From positions 51,103,695 through 51,167,694 of the forward strand of contig NC_034411.1 of assembly GCF_002078875.1 (NCBI RefSeq): a stretch of DNA of 64,000 bases, in the 5' to 3' direction. Origin of the DNA: Numida meleagris (lineage: Eukaryota; Chordata; Aves; Galliformes; Numididae). The translations under genes were made by a program, and so were the position numbers. Below are positions 48,592 through 61,756 of this stretch, piece by piece. Within the stretch, counting starts at the first letter, position 1. Each line of letters opens with the position of its first letter. The notes beneath the pieces are model-generated. The model ran no database searches. It saw nothing but the letters and a program-made list of their open reading frames with translations, and was not told the origin of the DNA.

Positions 48592-51500
48592 CCTTTTTTT
48601 CTTGTATCCCCCTATTGTTAAGCACATAACTTAAATTTAAGTGGTTAAACACCAAGAGGGCTTTTCTAAGGGGAAGCTTATATTCTTATGGAGTTTTTGT
48701 TATTGTTCTTCAGATGTTATAGGTCATACACGAAGATTTTTCATTGCATTATCTGTTTCTCTCAGCAGGAATCATTAGATATACTTCTAGTTATTAATTT
48801 TGCTAATCATATTGTTTGAAGATGGAAATTGCATCACAGTGGCAAACCTTGCATGATATGGTCTTGATAAGTTTGTGTACTGATGACATGGAGAGACCTT
48901 CTAGATGGAGTTTGTTCCTGGTATCATAGGAAAATAGACCAAAAAAGCAAATACTTGATCGAGTGGAAGGATCCTGATGATATGTATACAAAATTCCAGG
49001 CTTTGTCTCATCTAAACATCACCTCCAATTAATAATGAAGGGAATAATTTGAGCAGAGTGGAATATGTTATCATATTGGAAAGTTATGAGACTGTGCTAT
49101 TTCTCCATTAAATATGTGAAGCGAGTTTTCTTGAAGCAGGTCAGGTACCTTGGTCCTACAAGGATATGGATTGTATCCTTGTGGCTTTTGTTTAGCTTTT
49201 TCTAAAATAAAAATGCTGGAGCCCATCTAGTGCATGAACACTTAATGCTGCGATAGAGAAGTTGTTGTAAAATATGTCACAGCAAAGTACCAGAAAGGAT
49301 GGATGACAACTCCATTAGTGGGAGAATTCTACGCTTATTTTATTAAAAAAAAAAAAAAAGTTTGCCTTACCATATCAGTAATGGATTGGAAAAGAAAAAT
49401 GTCAAAAAGCAATGGTCAAACAGAGGTTTATTTGGGGAGGGTAGTTCTATGAAGGTTAATCTTATTATGCCTTAAAGGAACTGTGTTTATTAGAAGATTG
49501 GCCTGCATTAGAACACAAGTACAAGCAGTCCAATAGAAGCTAACTCAGTTCGAAAGTTAGTGAGAGCAGGACAAGGCAGGTACAAAGCATGTTTGGCACA
49601 TTCAAGATAAATAAGTTTGATTAAATCCAAGCAGTTTTGACTTTACTCTCTTGCTAAGTACTTTCCAGAAAAAAATAATAATAATAAACAGAATGACCGA
49701 AACTTTCAGGTTTTATTATTCAATTTAGAATTGTGGGGAGAATTCTGACTCTGCTGCAAATCAGTAAGACAGTTTTCATTTTATTTAGTTTGCATCAGCT
49801 TTTGCCCTTGGATTTTGAGATTAATTTTCTTCAGTTAGAGAGCTGGGATTGGCTGTCCCTGTGAACTTGAACTTCACTGCACAGGTTTGGGAGGAAATCC
49901 TCTTAGAAAAAGCACTGTTGTAAATGGAACAGGATGGCCGGTAGTCTCCCTTTTGCACCAGAGGCAAGGAAAGTTTCCTTTGAGATTCTGCCAAAGCATG
50001 TTAAAATTAAAAAGCCAAAGCAGGGCATTTCTTGAACTTAGGAAATAACGTTTTTTCAATTGCTGCGCATTTTTATGAGTAAGTGTTTCATTAAGGAAAA
50101 AAAAAACAACGTTCTTCTGAAGTCTTGATTGTAATTTGAAAGTCATTTTCTGTTAATGGTTGTACATATTTGGTACCTAGGATTTTCTAGGAGGAGAAGT
50201 TTTTAAATATTAGTGTTATTAAATTCAGTGCACTGGCATTTCTAAGCAGTGTTGAAAGCTACAATTACGTAACTCAACTATAAATATCAAATGTAAATCA
50301 TTGGTTTAATGAATTTGTGGTCATAAATATGTTTGAATGAAAAGCTAATTAGGGCTAATGACGTACATCTGTGTTTATAACTTAATAGTCTTTCTTTACT
50401 CTTATGGTCTAAAATGGACATAATGCTGTGTTTTGTAGGGTCTATGAACTTATATAAAGACTAGGAGTATTACAAGCCTGCTGGTGATTATGTCACTGAA
50501 CGTACAATCTGTTGAAGCATGTTTGTCTTTTTCAGTGATAGCAACTAAAATCAGCAATAGACAGTTTTCATAACCACAACTTCCTACCATTTCCTCCCCT
50601 AAATTTTCTTCCCTAATAATACTGTATTGCCTTATGTGGATGGGGGCTACTACAATGTTATTTCACTATTTCCGAGAGCTATAGTGACATTATACAGAGG
50701 AAAAAAAGCACTGTAAATATGAGAATTGACCCCAGAATTCTATGAAACTCTTTCCTGTTTAGATTTGGAATCATCCATATCTCTGTGAGGTGTCGAACAG
50801 TGTAAGCGCAGTTGTGCTACGCCCTCAAAAAAGCATATTTTCAACTTAGTTCTGAAAAAGAAAGCACACAAAAATAGATTCTCTGTATAACCTGGAGAAA
50901 TTAAACCATTCCTTTTGACCTCATAAATTCTTTTACCTGCTAGAGTGCTTTTAAATCCATCATTTAAGTAGTAAGGTTTTTTTTAAGCAATATAAACATA
51001 AAATAGCTATGAAACTTAAGATAATGTTTGTATTATATCTTCAACAACTTTTATTGTGTAGTTATGCTTTGGCATGTAAATAAATACTCTAGAAACTTAC
51101 AGTGCAGTACTTGTTTAGTCATAAATACTGTGGTAAGTAGTACCGGCCTTGAGGTCAAAATCAATATTATTGATTGCTATGGGAGCCACACAGTAACTTC
51201 TACTTCCATGTGCGGGTCATAGGACCTGGCTCAGCATTCCAGGAACAGTGCAGGAGCTGGTTGCGATCCAACACAACCGAGCATCTGGCAGGGTTTAACA
51301 AGCTGCTTCTAAGCAGCTGTTCCTTTAGTACCCACCACTTCTTTCCCATATGGGATGCTTAGGAGCCTCATATTTTGATTCCCTCATTTGCATCTATTGC
51401 TCCCATCCTTCCACTTTCTCAGGAGGCTTTTCTGAGGCCCAGTTGTTTCAGTGCTCAAGTTTACAGTGGCATTCCTTAGATACTTCTACTGATGCACTGC

Positions 51501-52476
51501 TTATGGGGTGAGTGAGTGAGCAAGTTGCAGATGGGAACTTCCTAAACTAGCTTCTTAAACTAGATTTGCTAATTCTGTTATTGCACCTTGACTATCAAGT
51601 CTACAATGACACTAATTTGCCTTCCTAAGTAGAAAGCGTTCTTCTTCCAGTCTCCCCTCGGACTGAAAATGTGTAGTTTGTAGGCTGTGCAGATGCATCT
51701 ACAGGCTTCACAGAAATGGCACTTGGGGTGATATTTGTAATAACTTGACCTCAGACAAAGTCGTCGTTCTTGTAGTGGTCCAGCCATGCTTGCCCAGCAT
51801 GAAAGTGATGGGGACAACTTAAAACATAGTTGTGAAGATGACCCTGACTTCAAAATTGCATAGTTGCATTCAGGTGTGGGAAAAAAAATGATTTCGTTTC
51901 CCTATTGATTTTCCTGTTCTGCGTCTTTGAAAGTAATAAAAAACCTGTTTTTGTCACTTCTGTGTCTGATTTGATTGTGATTTCAGAAGAACAGATAAAC
52001 GGAGAAAAATGTACTGCTTGTACATGTTCACCTTTTAGAGTATAGCTCAGTTTGGGAGCATTTGAAGGACAAAATTGAACTTCAGTGGCGTAGTCTAATC
52101 AGTCCTTTAGTTGCTGAAAAAATGGTTGCTGATATCCTTAGGTCAAACAAACAAGAAGTGCAAACCCCACCACTTTTACGAAATGCAATTGTTGGAAACC
52201 ATTTCTGTGCTAAGAACAGACTTCAATATTTGTAAAAGTAACAGTGACTGTTAGATTTTAAACTTCAAAAAAGCAAGATCTGTGAATATACTCCATTATA
52301 TCACAGCCTTTAAGAGGCCTCAGAATAGCTGATTTTAGTTGTTCAGCACGCCAGGCTCTAATGACAGTGCTGCTGAAGTAAACATGTAGGTTATGTGCTT
52401 GATTGAGCCTACACCCTCTGTTCTTTCCGCTTTCAAGACTAAAATGTTAGCTTTTTTAATTTTAAGTCATTTCCTT

Positions 52477-52500
52477 TTTAAAAGGTAGTTTAAAAGGTAG
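52477..52500. repeat. Two-copy 12-bp tandem repeat
   Basis: TTTAAAAGGTAG occurs twice in direct succession without mismatch. Confidence 0.75.
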
Positions 52501-53120
52501 CTTTTCTTAGTTTCTCTTGACAAGTGCTGTAGAAGTTCTACAAAATTCTTATTATTACAGAGTTCAAAAAAAAAATTTAGGATTTCTGAAGACAGCTTGT
52601 CCAGATAGAGGCTTTTGAAATTGTCACCTGAAATGCTTTCTCCTCTTTTTCTTTAAATAAGTTGGTGGTCAGTCTGCTCTCATGTTCAGAGATGAACATC
52701 TTCCTTAGATCAAACTTCTTTTTTAAGGTTGAAATGAATAAACTCTGTTGGAAACGTTTGTTTATATTTTCACCATACTGTGCAACTAGCTGTCGTTGTT
52801 TGTAACGTATTCTCCACAAACTGCTACGGGATATGAGATTGTAAGATTTTGGGGATCAAGGTAGCTCTCAGCATGTGAAACTTCATTTTGGGCATTGTTT
52901 TTTTTAATTCAAGTTGATTGTGGATGCTATTTGCAATTATGTTTCTCTAAGGGTACTTACTTTAGGAGAATGAGAAGGATAGAAGCCAGTTTAAGTCTAT
53001 TAATATGAAGTCAATACAAATTTGAAAAGTGAATACAAATTTGATAGGTTGCCAAGAATGGCTGTGTGCGTACAGCATAGCTCGTGTGCTGAACCTGATG
53101 TATTGTGTTTCCGTGTTTAG

Positions 53121-53279
53121 ATATTGCAAATGGCTCCAGTTCAGGAGGATACCGCCCCCCTCCCAGAACAAAAGAAGTGATCATCAATGGACAGACAGTG
53201 AAACTAAAATACTGTTTCACTTGCAAGATTTTCCGCCCACCTCGTGCCTCACATTGCAGCCTTTGTGATAACTGCGTAG
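53121..53279 (+). CDS. ZDHHC14: ZDHHC14 internal exon (probably exon 3), start of the cysteine-rich domain
   Basis: This is the next coding exon of ZDHHC14, 13.4 kb downstream of the first. Completing the split Asp codon, it reads [20 protein letters not shown], then [18 protein letters not shown], then [15 protein letters not shown]. The CxxC pair (CFTC) and the HCxxC group (HCSLC) are zinc ligands of the DHHC cysteine-rich domain, which faces the cytosol between membrane segments 2 and 3. The catalytic Asp-His-His-Cys tetrad itself is not here; it should be on the next exon, which I could not find before 64000. The acceptor is GTGTTTAG before 53121 and the donor is GTAG|GTGAGT, a strong consensus. 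The exon is 159 bp and ends one base into the Glu codon expected in the family. No stop or frameshift is seen. IANG and [19 protein letters not shown] favour ZDHHC14 over ZDHHC9, ZDHHC18 or ZDHHC5. Confidence 0.96.
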
Positions 53280-54959
53280 GTGAGTAAAAAAAAAAATATA
53301 TATACATATATGGCATATGTTCGGCTTGGTAACTTGTATGTTATGAACGCTTCAGAAGTCAGAGAGAGAAGAAGCGATCAGAGTTAGTGACAAGGTTACT
53401 CATGAGGACGCTTGCTGTATTCATCCTTTTTCCTACAAACTCTATTAAACATTAAGAATTTTAGAAGGCAGAAGCGGAGCAGATTTGACCGAGTAGCTAG
53501 AAAGCAGAAACCTCTCTTATGCATGTGCCTTTCCTATCCTGCTCTGCTAAACAAAGAAGCGCCCAAACCAAGTGAGACTGCATAGTATCTCCGATGAAAT
53601 TTCCAGTGCAGAGGGGCCGAGCTTTAAAGGAGTCTCAGCATTGTTTCCTTCCCCAAACTAAACTGCAGCCAAGGAGCTGCTTCCCTCGTTAATCTTGGAC
53701 CAGCTCTGAGAGGCACGGTTCCAGTGTGTAGGGCCGCACGGGGAGTATGCACTGTAGGTAACTCCTGCCTTTGAACAGTTTTAAGGCTAAAAACCTCTAA
53801 AGTCAGAATCAGTAAGAAATTACTGGGAAATATTATTTAGAGAGCAATTAAATGATATCAGGACCTATGGTCATTTTGTGATAATAGGATTGGGTTTTTT
53901 TCCTCTGAACATCTTGTCTTTTTCATGACTGTTTTGTTTGGAGGGCAGGGAAGGTGGTTAAGATGCAGTTGGATTTAAAAACAAACTAAAAAACTCACCA
54001 ATCGTATCCGAGTAGTTTTATAGTTAATTAGATCCCATTTAGAGTTCAGTGCAGCTGATTAGCACACTGTTGAGCCTGGATCTTATGCATTCAAGAAAAT
54101 AATGCAGCGAGATGTCTCCAGCTGAGAAATGTAATTGCAGCATTCAGCACTGATATTTTTAGATATAAAGCAGTCACTGGAAGTGTCATAGTTTCATATG
54201 TAGATGATATTCATATAATGAGCACACTTACACGACAGTGAGAAGTGTAGCCTTTTGGCCATGTGCCGTTAGTTGGTAGCTGTAGATGGTTCACTGGGTA
54301 AATAAGCGTTCCTGACCTATTAGGGTTGCGTAAGTTTTGTTAAAGCTGTTTAATATGGCAAGGATGTTGCAGTTTGACACATCTTCACAAAAGTATCTTA
54401 TCAAATGTATAACCTGGATGTTACAGTGTAATGCTATTGTCATAGACCTGACAGTGTGAAAATGCAGTTGTTGACCAGTACAGCAAATAAAAGTTAGAGG
54501 CTGTTGTCTTCATCATGAGAGCGCATAAATGAGAGCAGCTCTTACAGGCACATCTTGAAACCTGTTTAAAAATAGTGTATTGGCTTTTTAAAATAAACTG
54601 CAATGAAGAATTTCTTGACAGGTTGTCTGTACTCTGATTGTGTCCTTTTAATGCTAAATTTGTGAAGCCTGCTTTGAGAAGAACAATTAGTGATGGGAGA
54701 GGGAACTTAAAAGCGATCTCTGTCTTCTGATTATGTCTGTATCGAAGCAACAGTTAAGAATTTGTCTGAAATTATATCAAAAAGGGAATTGAATGAATGT
54801 CTCTTACAAGCAGTAATTGTATACAATCTTTTTTTAAGGTGAGAGGATTGTAATTTGTTATTACACAAATGTGATTTAAAGTTACTTGTTTTCAAATAAT
54901 TCATTTGTTGGAATGAATTTGCTGCAGTTTTGTCCCATCAGCCTTTATAATGGGAATTG

Positions 54960-56279
54960 TGATGGCGGCTCCGAAAGTAATGCCTCCTATTTATTCTGTT
55001 GGCCCGCAATGTCAGGGGGAGATGTTGGTGCTGTGGCAGTAGAGGTTGAACCTTCCCACCAGTGTTCCATTACATTTTGTTGCCATGTGACAGATGGCAG
55101 CAGAGGAGCGGTCTGACAAAATGGCATCTGACATGGAAGTGTAGATGAAGCAAAGGTGCTGAATTGAATTCTTCCGTGCGGGGAAAAAGTGGTACCCACT
55201 GACATTCATTGATGCTTGCTGGATGTTGATGGAGACCAAACAGTGGATGTGAGCACAGTGAGGCAGTGGGTGGTGCATTTCAGCAGTGGCAACAGTAACG
55301 TAAAAGACAAGCCAGATTATGGACAGCCATGCCCAGCAGTCACTTCACAAAATAAAGAATGTCTCAATCAGTTCATCCACATGAATTAGCAGGTTACAAC
55401 CAGGGAACTGTGTACTGAGCTGAATATTGGACTCAGTGCATTGAAAGCAATAGTAGTAACATTGGAATATCACCGAGTTAGTGTCAGGTGGGTCCCACAG
55501 ATGCTCACACAGGAGTAGTAAGAGCACTATATGCAAGTTTGTCAGGACCTAGTGAACCAAGATAAGGCTGAAGGTGACAGTTTCCTGTATCACATTCTTA
55601 GCAGTAATGAGATGTGGTGTCACCACTACAAGCCAGATTCAAAACAACAATCCATGGAGTGGTGATGTGTGAATCCCCCATCGAAGGAGAAGTTCAAGGC
55701 ACAGCCCTCAGAGGATAAAGTGATGTCTTCCGGGATAGGAAAGGAGTGTTCCTTCTGGATTACCTGGAGCACGGGCAAGCCATCAGCTCTGACTGTTACA
55801 TCATGACTAAGCCAACTAAGCTTGAAGGCTCAAACTTCCTGAGTCGTGCCAGTGTAGAAGATAACCTGTCTCTTGCAATGCGGTAACACCAGGACCTGTA
55901 CCAGTTTGAAGACTGTGGAGCGCATTGCCAGTGGTGGCTGGACTGTCCTACCACACCCAGCAAATAGCCTGAATTAGCGTCTTCTAACTTCGTCTGTACA
56001 GGCCGACGTTAGGGACTCCGTGAGCAACATTTTCCTAGCAACAGTGCCATCATAGCAGCTGTGAAACAGTGGGTCACCTCCACTGGTGCATATTTTTACA
56101 AGCATGGCATGCACATTCTTGTTCATCACTAGTGAAAATGCATAGCTAATGATGGTGACTTAAAAAATAGCATTTTGTAGCTGAGAATTGGCTCTATCAA
56201 ATAGTGTTATTGTGCTCTGTGTATCTGTTGTAGTTTCCATGGAAATAAATAGGAGGCATTACTTTTGGAGTGACCTATG
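54960..56279 (+). mobile_element. Mariner DNA transposon, nearly full length, dead (Galluhop-like)
   Basis: Inverted ends match: the left has GAAAGTAATGCCTCCTATTT and the right has AAATAGGAGGCATTACTTTT. The length, about 1.3 kb, is normal for mariner. The + strand still translates in pieces to a mariner transposase, for example KPDSKQQSMEW near 55632, LKTVERIASGGWTVLPHPA near 55900, and AAVKQWVTSTGAYFYKHGM near 56055. Many stops and shifts interrupt it. The three catalytic acidic positions are all changed: Asp to Asn at 55606-55608 (SNEMW in place of GDETW), Asp to Gly at 55882-55884, and Asp to Asn at 55972-55974, followed by a stop. TA lies at the right flank (56280-56281); the left end is decayed. 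Confidence 0.93.
55126..56170 (+). pseudogene. Mariner transposase pseudogene
   Basis: The relic reading frame of the mariner above. The helix-turn-helix DNA-binding half is at about 55130-55520 and the DDD catalytic half at about 55560-56160. It is broken by several in-frame stops (for example TAG at 55975-55977) and frameshifts, and it lacks all three catalytic carboxylates. No product is expected. Confidence 0.85.
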
Positions 56280-58552
56280 TACAGTTAACTATGACTTTTC
56301 AGAGTACATTACTGTTTTTTAGTTAAAAGCATCTTCACAGAAGTGTTCGTGTGCATTTAATTAAATAAGAGAAAACTTACAAGTATTTATATCTAATTTT
56401 CTGCGTGAACTAGATGTCAAGAGAGTTGGATTTCTCATATACTCTGAAAAACAAATGGTTTAAGTGTGTACAGTTAATCAGAATATGTTATGCACTTATA
56501 AGATCCAATGAGTTAGTGTTGTCTATATGATGATGCTTTTAGTTAGTGAATAAATCTTACGATAGCTTTGAGTGTTCTTATGGCAGTATTTTGTGGTTCC
56601 TTAAAGTAACTAAAGCAATGTGAAAAAACTCAAGCTTCATACACATATGGATGTTTAAATAACTCATGATTGTGACCTACTTACCAGTAGGGTTAATGTG
56701 TTGTTTTTTTTACCTCGTGCTTTTGCTGCATAATTATAAACTAAGTACAGAGACTGTGGGATAAAAGAATGGGGTTTTTCCTCAAATCAGCACAGAAGAA
56801 ACAACTTAGTAGTTTTGCCTAAAGGTGTTACAATACTGGGCCAATGACTGCAGTGTGATAGAGAAGTTCTTTCATTCAGTATTTTCTACTGATGCTTTTC
56901 ATCCTGTAAGGAATCCTTAGTAGCATTTTTAGTATGTGAGTACTTGTAAAACTTAGTCATGTTTTCACCCTAGGTTTAGTTAATACTAAGCATGTCTGTT
57001 AATTTTTGATCTTGCTTCTGATTTTTGTTTCATGATTTTTCCATAGATGGCTAAGTAGCTTAAGCTACGTTACATTTTTTGGCAAATTTTTTGACATTTT
57101 TCCAAAGCTACCTAATTAGTGTTCTATATATAGTATGAACTTCAAACTCCCTTTAGCTCTACAATGTTTTCATAATAATATCCAGAAGAATCTGGGTTTT
57201 CATACAAATGCAGTTTGTGTGGAATGCCTTTAGAAATTTTGACAAATAAGTTTCCCATAAGCAAACATCTTGGATGTATTTCTGTCTTGCTTGCTTTAAC
57301 TGTCTTTGTGAATGGCAGCTAGAAGTTAGCTCCTCAAGGGCTTTCTGTGTACCATATGTTGCTTTAAAATGTAAACAAATTTAAAATAATGTATGTATAA
57401 ACACAATAGCTAAAGATAGGAATAATCACAGCAATCATAAATTCTCAACCTGGGCTAGTTATTGTTGAGTTTCGAGAACAGGTTTTTAATGCGGTATATG
57501 ATGCTATGCTATGATGCCAGGGGTCAAACTTGATTCTGAATTGACTTTTTAAGTATATTTTTAGTCATTTCAACACTAAATCTCTACTTTCTTGATGATT
57601 TTAGATTTCTATAATAAAAGATAAGAGGCAATTCACTATTTCCGAACAATTTACCTAAATGTAGTATAGAATGACTAAGAGAATTATTCACTAAGTGAAT
57701 AATGATTAGCAAGCAGTAAATCAACTTAGTCCAATGAACTAAATGTCTAAAGCCTTCCTTGCATTCACATCCCACAGTTTTGCCTATCAAGTAAAGTAAC
57801 TGGCTTAGACCAAGGCAAAAAAAACAGTATGGTGGAAGACAAAGGCCACCATTTTTATTCCTCAAAGAGAATTTGGCCATTTTTATTTTTTGAAAATGTA
57901 TGTTGTTAATTATGTGACTGATGGATAAAGATAGCTTTTCTTGTCAGGTTCTTTCGACACAGATGACTTTTTCCACAGAGGATTGAAAGCTCAAATTTTT
58001 GAAGATGGCTTGATTTTAAAATGTTTTCATTAGAATTACTAGGAAAGTAGCTTCTTGGGGTTTTTTTGTTTTGTTTTGTTTTCAGAAATCCATGATGAGC
58101 ATGAGAATGGCATGCTAAGCTTTATAGAAGTTTCAGTTGGTGCAGCAGCCAGTTTCCTGCCATGGCCAGAGTGGATCCCCTGGGAAGAAGGGAAGAACAG
58201 GGCAAGCATGCAGTGATACTTCCTGCAGAATGTTCTCACGCTCTCAGAGATTTTCATTGTAGTTCTTCATGAACACTGGAGGGTTAACACTTTGTTCTCC
58301 ATAGCTCTTGGTGGATCCTAGGTGGCTTTCTTCATCAATCCTATAGGTGGTTTTGGTTTTGGTAGGGAATAGGATTCTTCTCACTTGCAGGTATGGTTGC
58401 TTTTCTGTGGATCCCAAATATGAGGCCAAGTGTTAAGATTTTAATAGATTGGCAGCAATTTTCTTTTCCAGTTTATGTTCTTCCAGGTGAAGAGGTTGGG
58501 TGTTACATAAAGACTTAAAGATACAGATGAGTCTAGAAAATTGAACAGGATT

Positions 58553-58632
58553 TACTGGGGAAGTATTGGTTGTAGGGGAACTAGGTGATCTTGAAGGTCT
58601 TTTCCAATCTTGGTGATTCTATGATTCTATGT
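58553..58632 (+). mobile_element. CR1 LINE 3' tail, sense, very short
   Basis: Only the last about 80 bp of a CR1: GGTGATCTTGAAGGTCTTTT, then CCAATCTTGGTGATTCTATG and ATTCTATG. Confidence 0.85.
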
Positions 58633-59340
58633 GAGAATTGGCTTTGGCTCTTTTTGTAGAAGGTATGCTGCATTTTCAGAGTACCTGAGAGGAGACAGGT
58701 GGAGCACGCAGCAACACTTCCAAATGTTAAACATTATTTGTTTATTGTTTATTCCATCTGTATACCAGATGTACTTTAGAAGTTCAGGGAGCATGGCATG
58801 TATGCCAGAGGTGGGGTGCTTTTGGTTTTGGTGATTTTTTTTTTTTTAATCTTTTAAGCTTAGGCCAAGGCACTGGGAATTAAGGCAAGTCTCTTTAAAA
58901 AAGGTAATGGTATTATAGATTACTTCAGAGAAAGATTGTAGCTTGTGTATATCTGCATGTGGATGAAAGAACAGAGATGATCAAAATACCCAAGTATACA
59001 AATGATGTAAATCTCAGAAGATAGAGTATAAATTAAAAAGAGAGAAATTAGGAGAAAATACAAAGGAATATTGTTAGGAACCTAAATGAAAGAGCGAATA
59101 TTTACACTTGGTACGATAACATTTTGAAAAAATGGTCAAGAAGTTAGAAGTCAGGTAAAACACAGCAGTAGGAGTGTGTAAAAACTGCTTTCACATAGGG
59201 AGAAAAGAGTAATAAATCTGTGAACTTCGTGGAGGATGATAAATGGTAAAGATATCACACTTCGCTTAGGAATGAGTTGGACTTTTTGAGCTTTTCTCCT
59301 TCATGATTGAGTGTGTGTCTGCAGTTGCATGGTTCCTAAC

Positions 59341-59344
<4 letters not shown>

Positions 59345-59379
<35 letters not shown>
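59345..59379. repeat. (TA)17 microsatellite
   Basis: A pure TA repeat of 35 nt, likely polymorphic in length. Confidence 0.95.
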
Positions 59380-59382
<3 letters not shown>

Positions 59383-61211
59383 TAGTATGCATAACATACT
59401 TTTTCTTGTACATTCTTACTGCCTACCAAACAGTACTGAATAGCTGCTGCCTTTGAAGATGTCACTATTAATGTGCGTGCAGTCAATGGGATTTATTGTT
59501 AATTAGTATTGATTATTAGAGGTAGCAATGAAGTGAGCAATGTAACAAAAAAGTTTAATTACTATGAGCTATCTTAGGGCAATAATTGGATGTTTTCCTA
59601 ATACATCTTTTATTAACAAAATTAAGTATGTTCATTTTCTTTTTGAGAGCAATGTTAGTCTGTCACTACTGAAGTTGACTAGCGTGGAAAAAGTTGACAG
59701 TGCAACTGATTTTCTTAAAAATGCAGCCAAATAGTTAAACTTTCTAGGATAATACTTACATGTTTGTGAGAGTAAAATGTGTCAAGTATACCTTGAATTT
59801 GCATGTCTGAGTGTGAGTGTTTGGTGAAGATATGCGTGCACATTATTATTTTGTTAATGGAGGCTGGTTTTTCACGGCGTAATATTGCTGCTTCACTTTG
59901 AATCATCTTGTAAAAATTAGCTCAATGTCTAGAGTGCAAACTGGTAAACCTTTGGTACGTGTTTCCTGAGTGTAAACTTAAGGCCAGAAGGCTTATTTTT
60001 TTCCATTTGGATTTTTTTTGGAGCTGTTTGGGATCGGAGTATAAAACTACTAGAGCTTGATGATTTAAGAGATCCATTGTGCATTGTCCCTAACAGATGC
60101 TCTAAAATAACATCAGCGTGCATGTAAATGTAACTTACAATAAGCCTTTTGTTATTCACCTTTTTTGTTTTTTTAATCATAAATTTATCTTCTCATTTCC
60201 TTCAAAGTAATAGTGAAGGCGTTGTCAGGGGAATTACAGTCTCACAGGTAGATGTGTACATTAAGTGATGCAGATGGATCCATATTCTTGATTGCTATTA
60301 CCAGTTGATGGCAAGTCTCATCAGTTATTTTGGAACTAATAATTTTCTTAGGAATGATAATATCTAAGTCAGTGGAACCAAACATCTGCGCTAAGGATAA
60401 TTTTTTTTATGAATAAGCTATGAAGAACAGAAACAAGATTTTTTTATTAGTTATGTTAAATTATGTGGGGTCCTGAACCAACTGTAAAGGATTTAGCGCC
60501 ATGGTTATATTTGCTTTTTTGCATGCGTACATGGTTCACACTGTGGGATTGAACTAATGTGTTATGGGAAAAAATACTTTTTGTAATGAAAAAGAATTCC
60601 TTATAGGAATTTTTAAAAACTAACTTTGTTTTCCTTAGCATTTCAAGAGAAAACAAATTCTGAAAGTACCCTTTTTGTCTTACAAAATATCAAGTCAAGA
60701 AGCCTGAATAGATGTGGTCATATCATGACATCATAGTTCTACAAAGAGCTTTGTCATTATAGTAAATATGTGCAGATGTGTTAGAATCTCCACATAATTG
60801 CTCAGTGTGCATCCAGAACAATGGACCTGTGGTCCAATCTTGTCCTGCTACTATCAAAAATAATTTCAGTTAATGCTGACCTAGTTACTTGTGTTGAAAT
60901 ATGAGAAATCTGAACAGTGGGCTGATGAGTATTCCCCATACTGAGCTGTGCGTTTTCATGCGTTAAATATTTAAAAGCACAGTAACTTCTGTGAATGCCC
61001 TAGATTTGTGTGTTTGCCATGTAATGCTTTTAGTTGAATGAGTTGGGGGAATTAGAAAGTGAATTCAGACTTGAGCTCATTGGAATCTGCAATTAATGTG
61101 GCCTAGATGGTTTTGTACCTGTAGATCTGCCTTCATGTTAAGCTTTAGAAAATGTATGTTGGTATGCAGTGATTCAGTTGAGCAAATGCACGAGGAAACA
61201 GTTCATAAATA

Positions 61212-61756
61212 CGAGGGTATTCCAGAAGTAATGTCTCCTATTTTATTCTCTTGGCCCACGGTGTCAGAGGCAGATGATGGTGGTATGGCAGTAGACGTTG
61301 AACCTTCTTTCAGTATCCCATTATGTATTATTGCCATGCAACAGATGGCAGTAGTGGGTCAGTCTGACAAATGGTGTCCAACGTGGAAGTGCATGTGAAG
61401 CAAAGATGTTGAATTGTATTCCTCCATGCAGAAAAAATGGTTTCCACTGTTATTCATTGACGCTTGCTGGACGTTGATGGAGACCAAACAGTGGATGTGA
61501 GCACAGTGAAGCAGTGGGTGGTGCATTTCAGCAGTGGAAAAGGTTACAAAAAAGATGAATCATATTCTGAATGGCCATGCAGATGAGTGCAGTGTGCAAG
61601 CTCTTGTTCATGCTGATAAAAATGCGCAGCTAATGGTGGTGACTCTGTTGAAGAATAGCTGAGAAGCTGCTCTATCAATTAGTGTTATTGTGCTCTTTAT
61701 ATCTGTCGTAGTTGCCATGGAAATAAACAGGAGGCATTACTTTTAGAGTGACCTAC
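61212..61756 (+). mobile_element. Mariner, internally deleted, non-autonomous
   Basis: Same family as 54960-56279 and in the same orientation. The left end CGAGGGTATTCCAGAAGTAA follows a TA at 61210-61211, and the right end has CAGGAGGCATTACTTTTAGA. The first about 370 bp correspond to 54960-55333 and the last about 170 bp to 56110-56279. About 780 bp holding most of the transposase, including the whole catalytic domain, are missing. The deletion point lies near 61580 in the stretch GAATGGCCATGC, close to similar GGCATGC text in the full copy, so a short-homology deletion is plausible. The exact right end is uncertain by a few bases. Confidence 0.9.

Larger units (their letters stand above)
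39757..53120 (+). other. ZDHHC14: ZDHHC14 intron between the two exons
   Basis: A complete intron of 13,364 bp, starting GTAACA and ending TTTAG. It joins phase-matched exons (codon G|AT). It contains two sense CR1 pieces (45588-46008, 47676-47984), an old antisense CR1-like relic (46255-46810), poly(A) tracts near 47322 and 48555, and a minus-strand open frame at 44832-45401. The remaining stretches, 39757-44831, 46811-47675, 47985-48554 and 48590-53120, are AT-rich and hold nothing I recognise apart from a two-copy 12-bp tandem repeat at 52477-52500. Confidence 0.9.

Noticed and set aside
49158..49182. 9-bp perfect inverted repeat with a 7-nt loop
   Set aside because: Several of this size are expected by chance in 64 kb.
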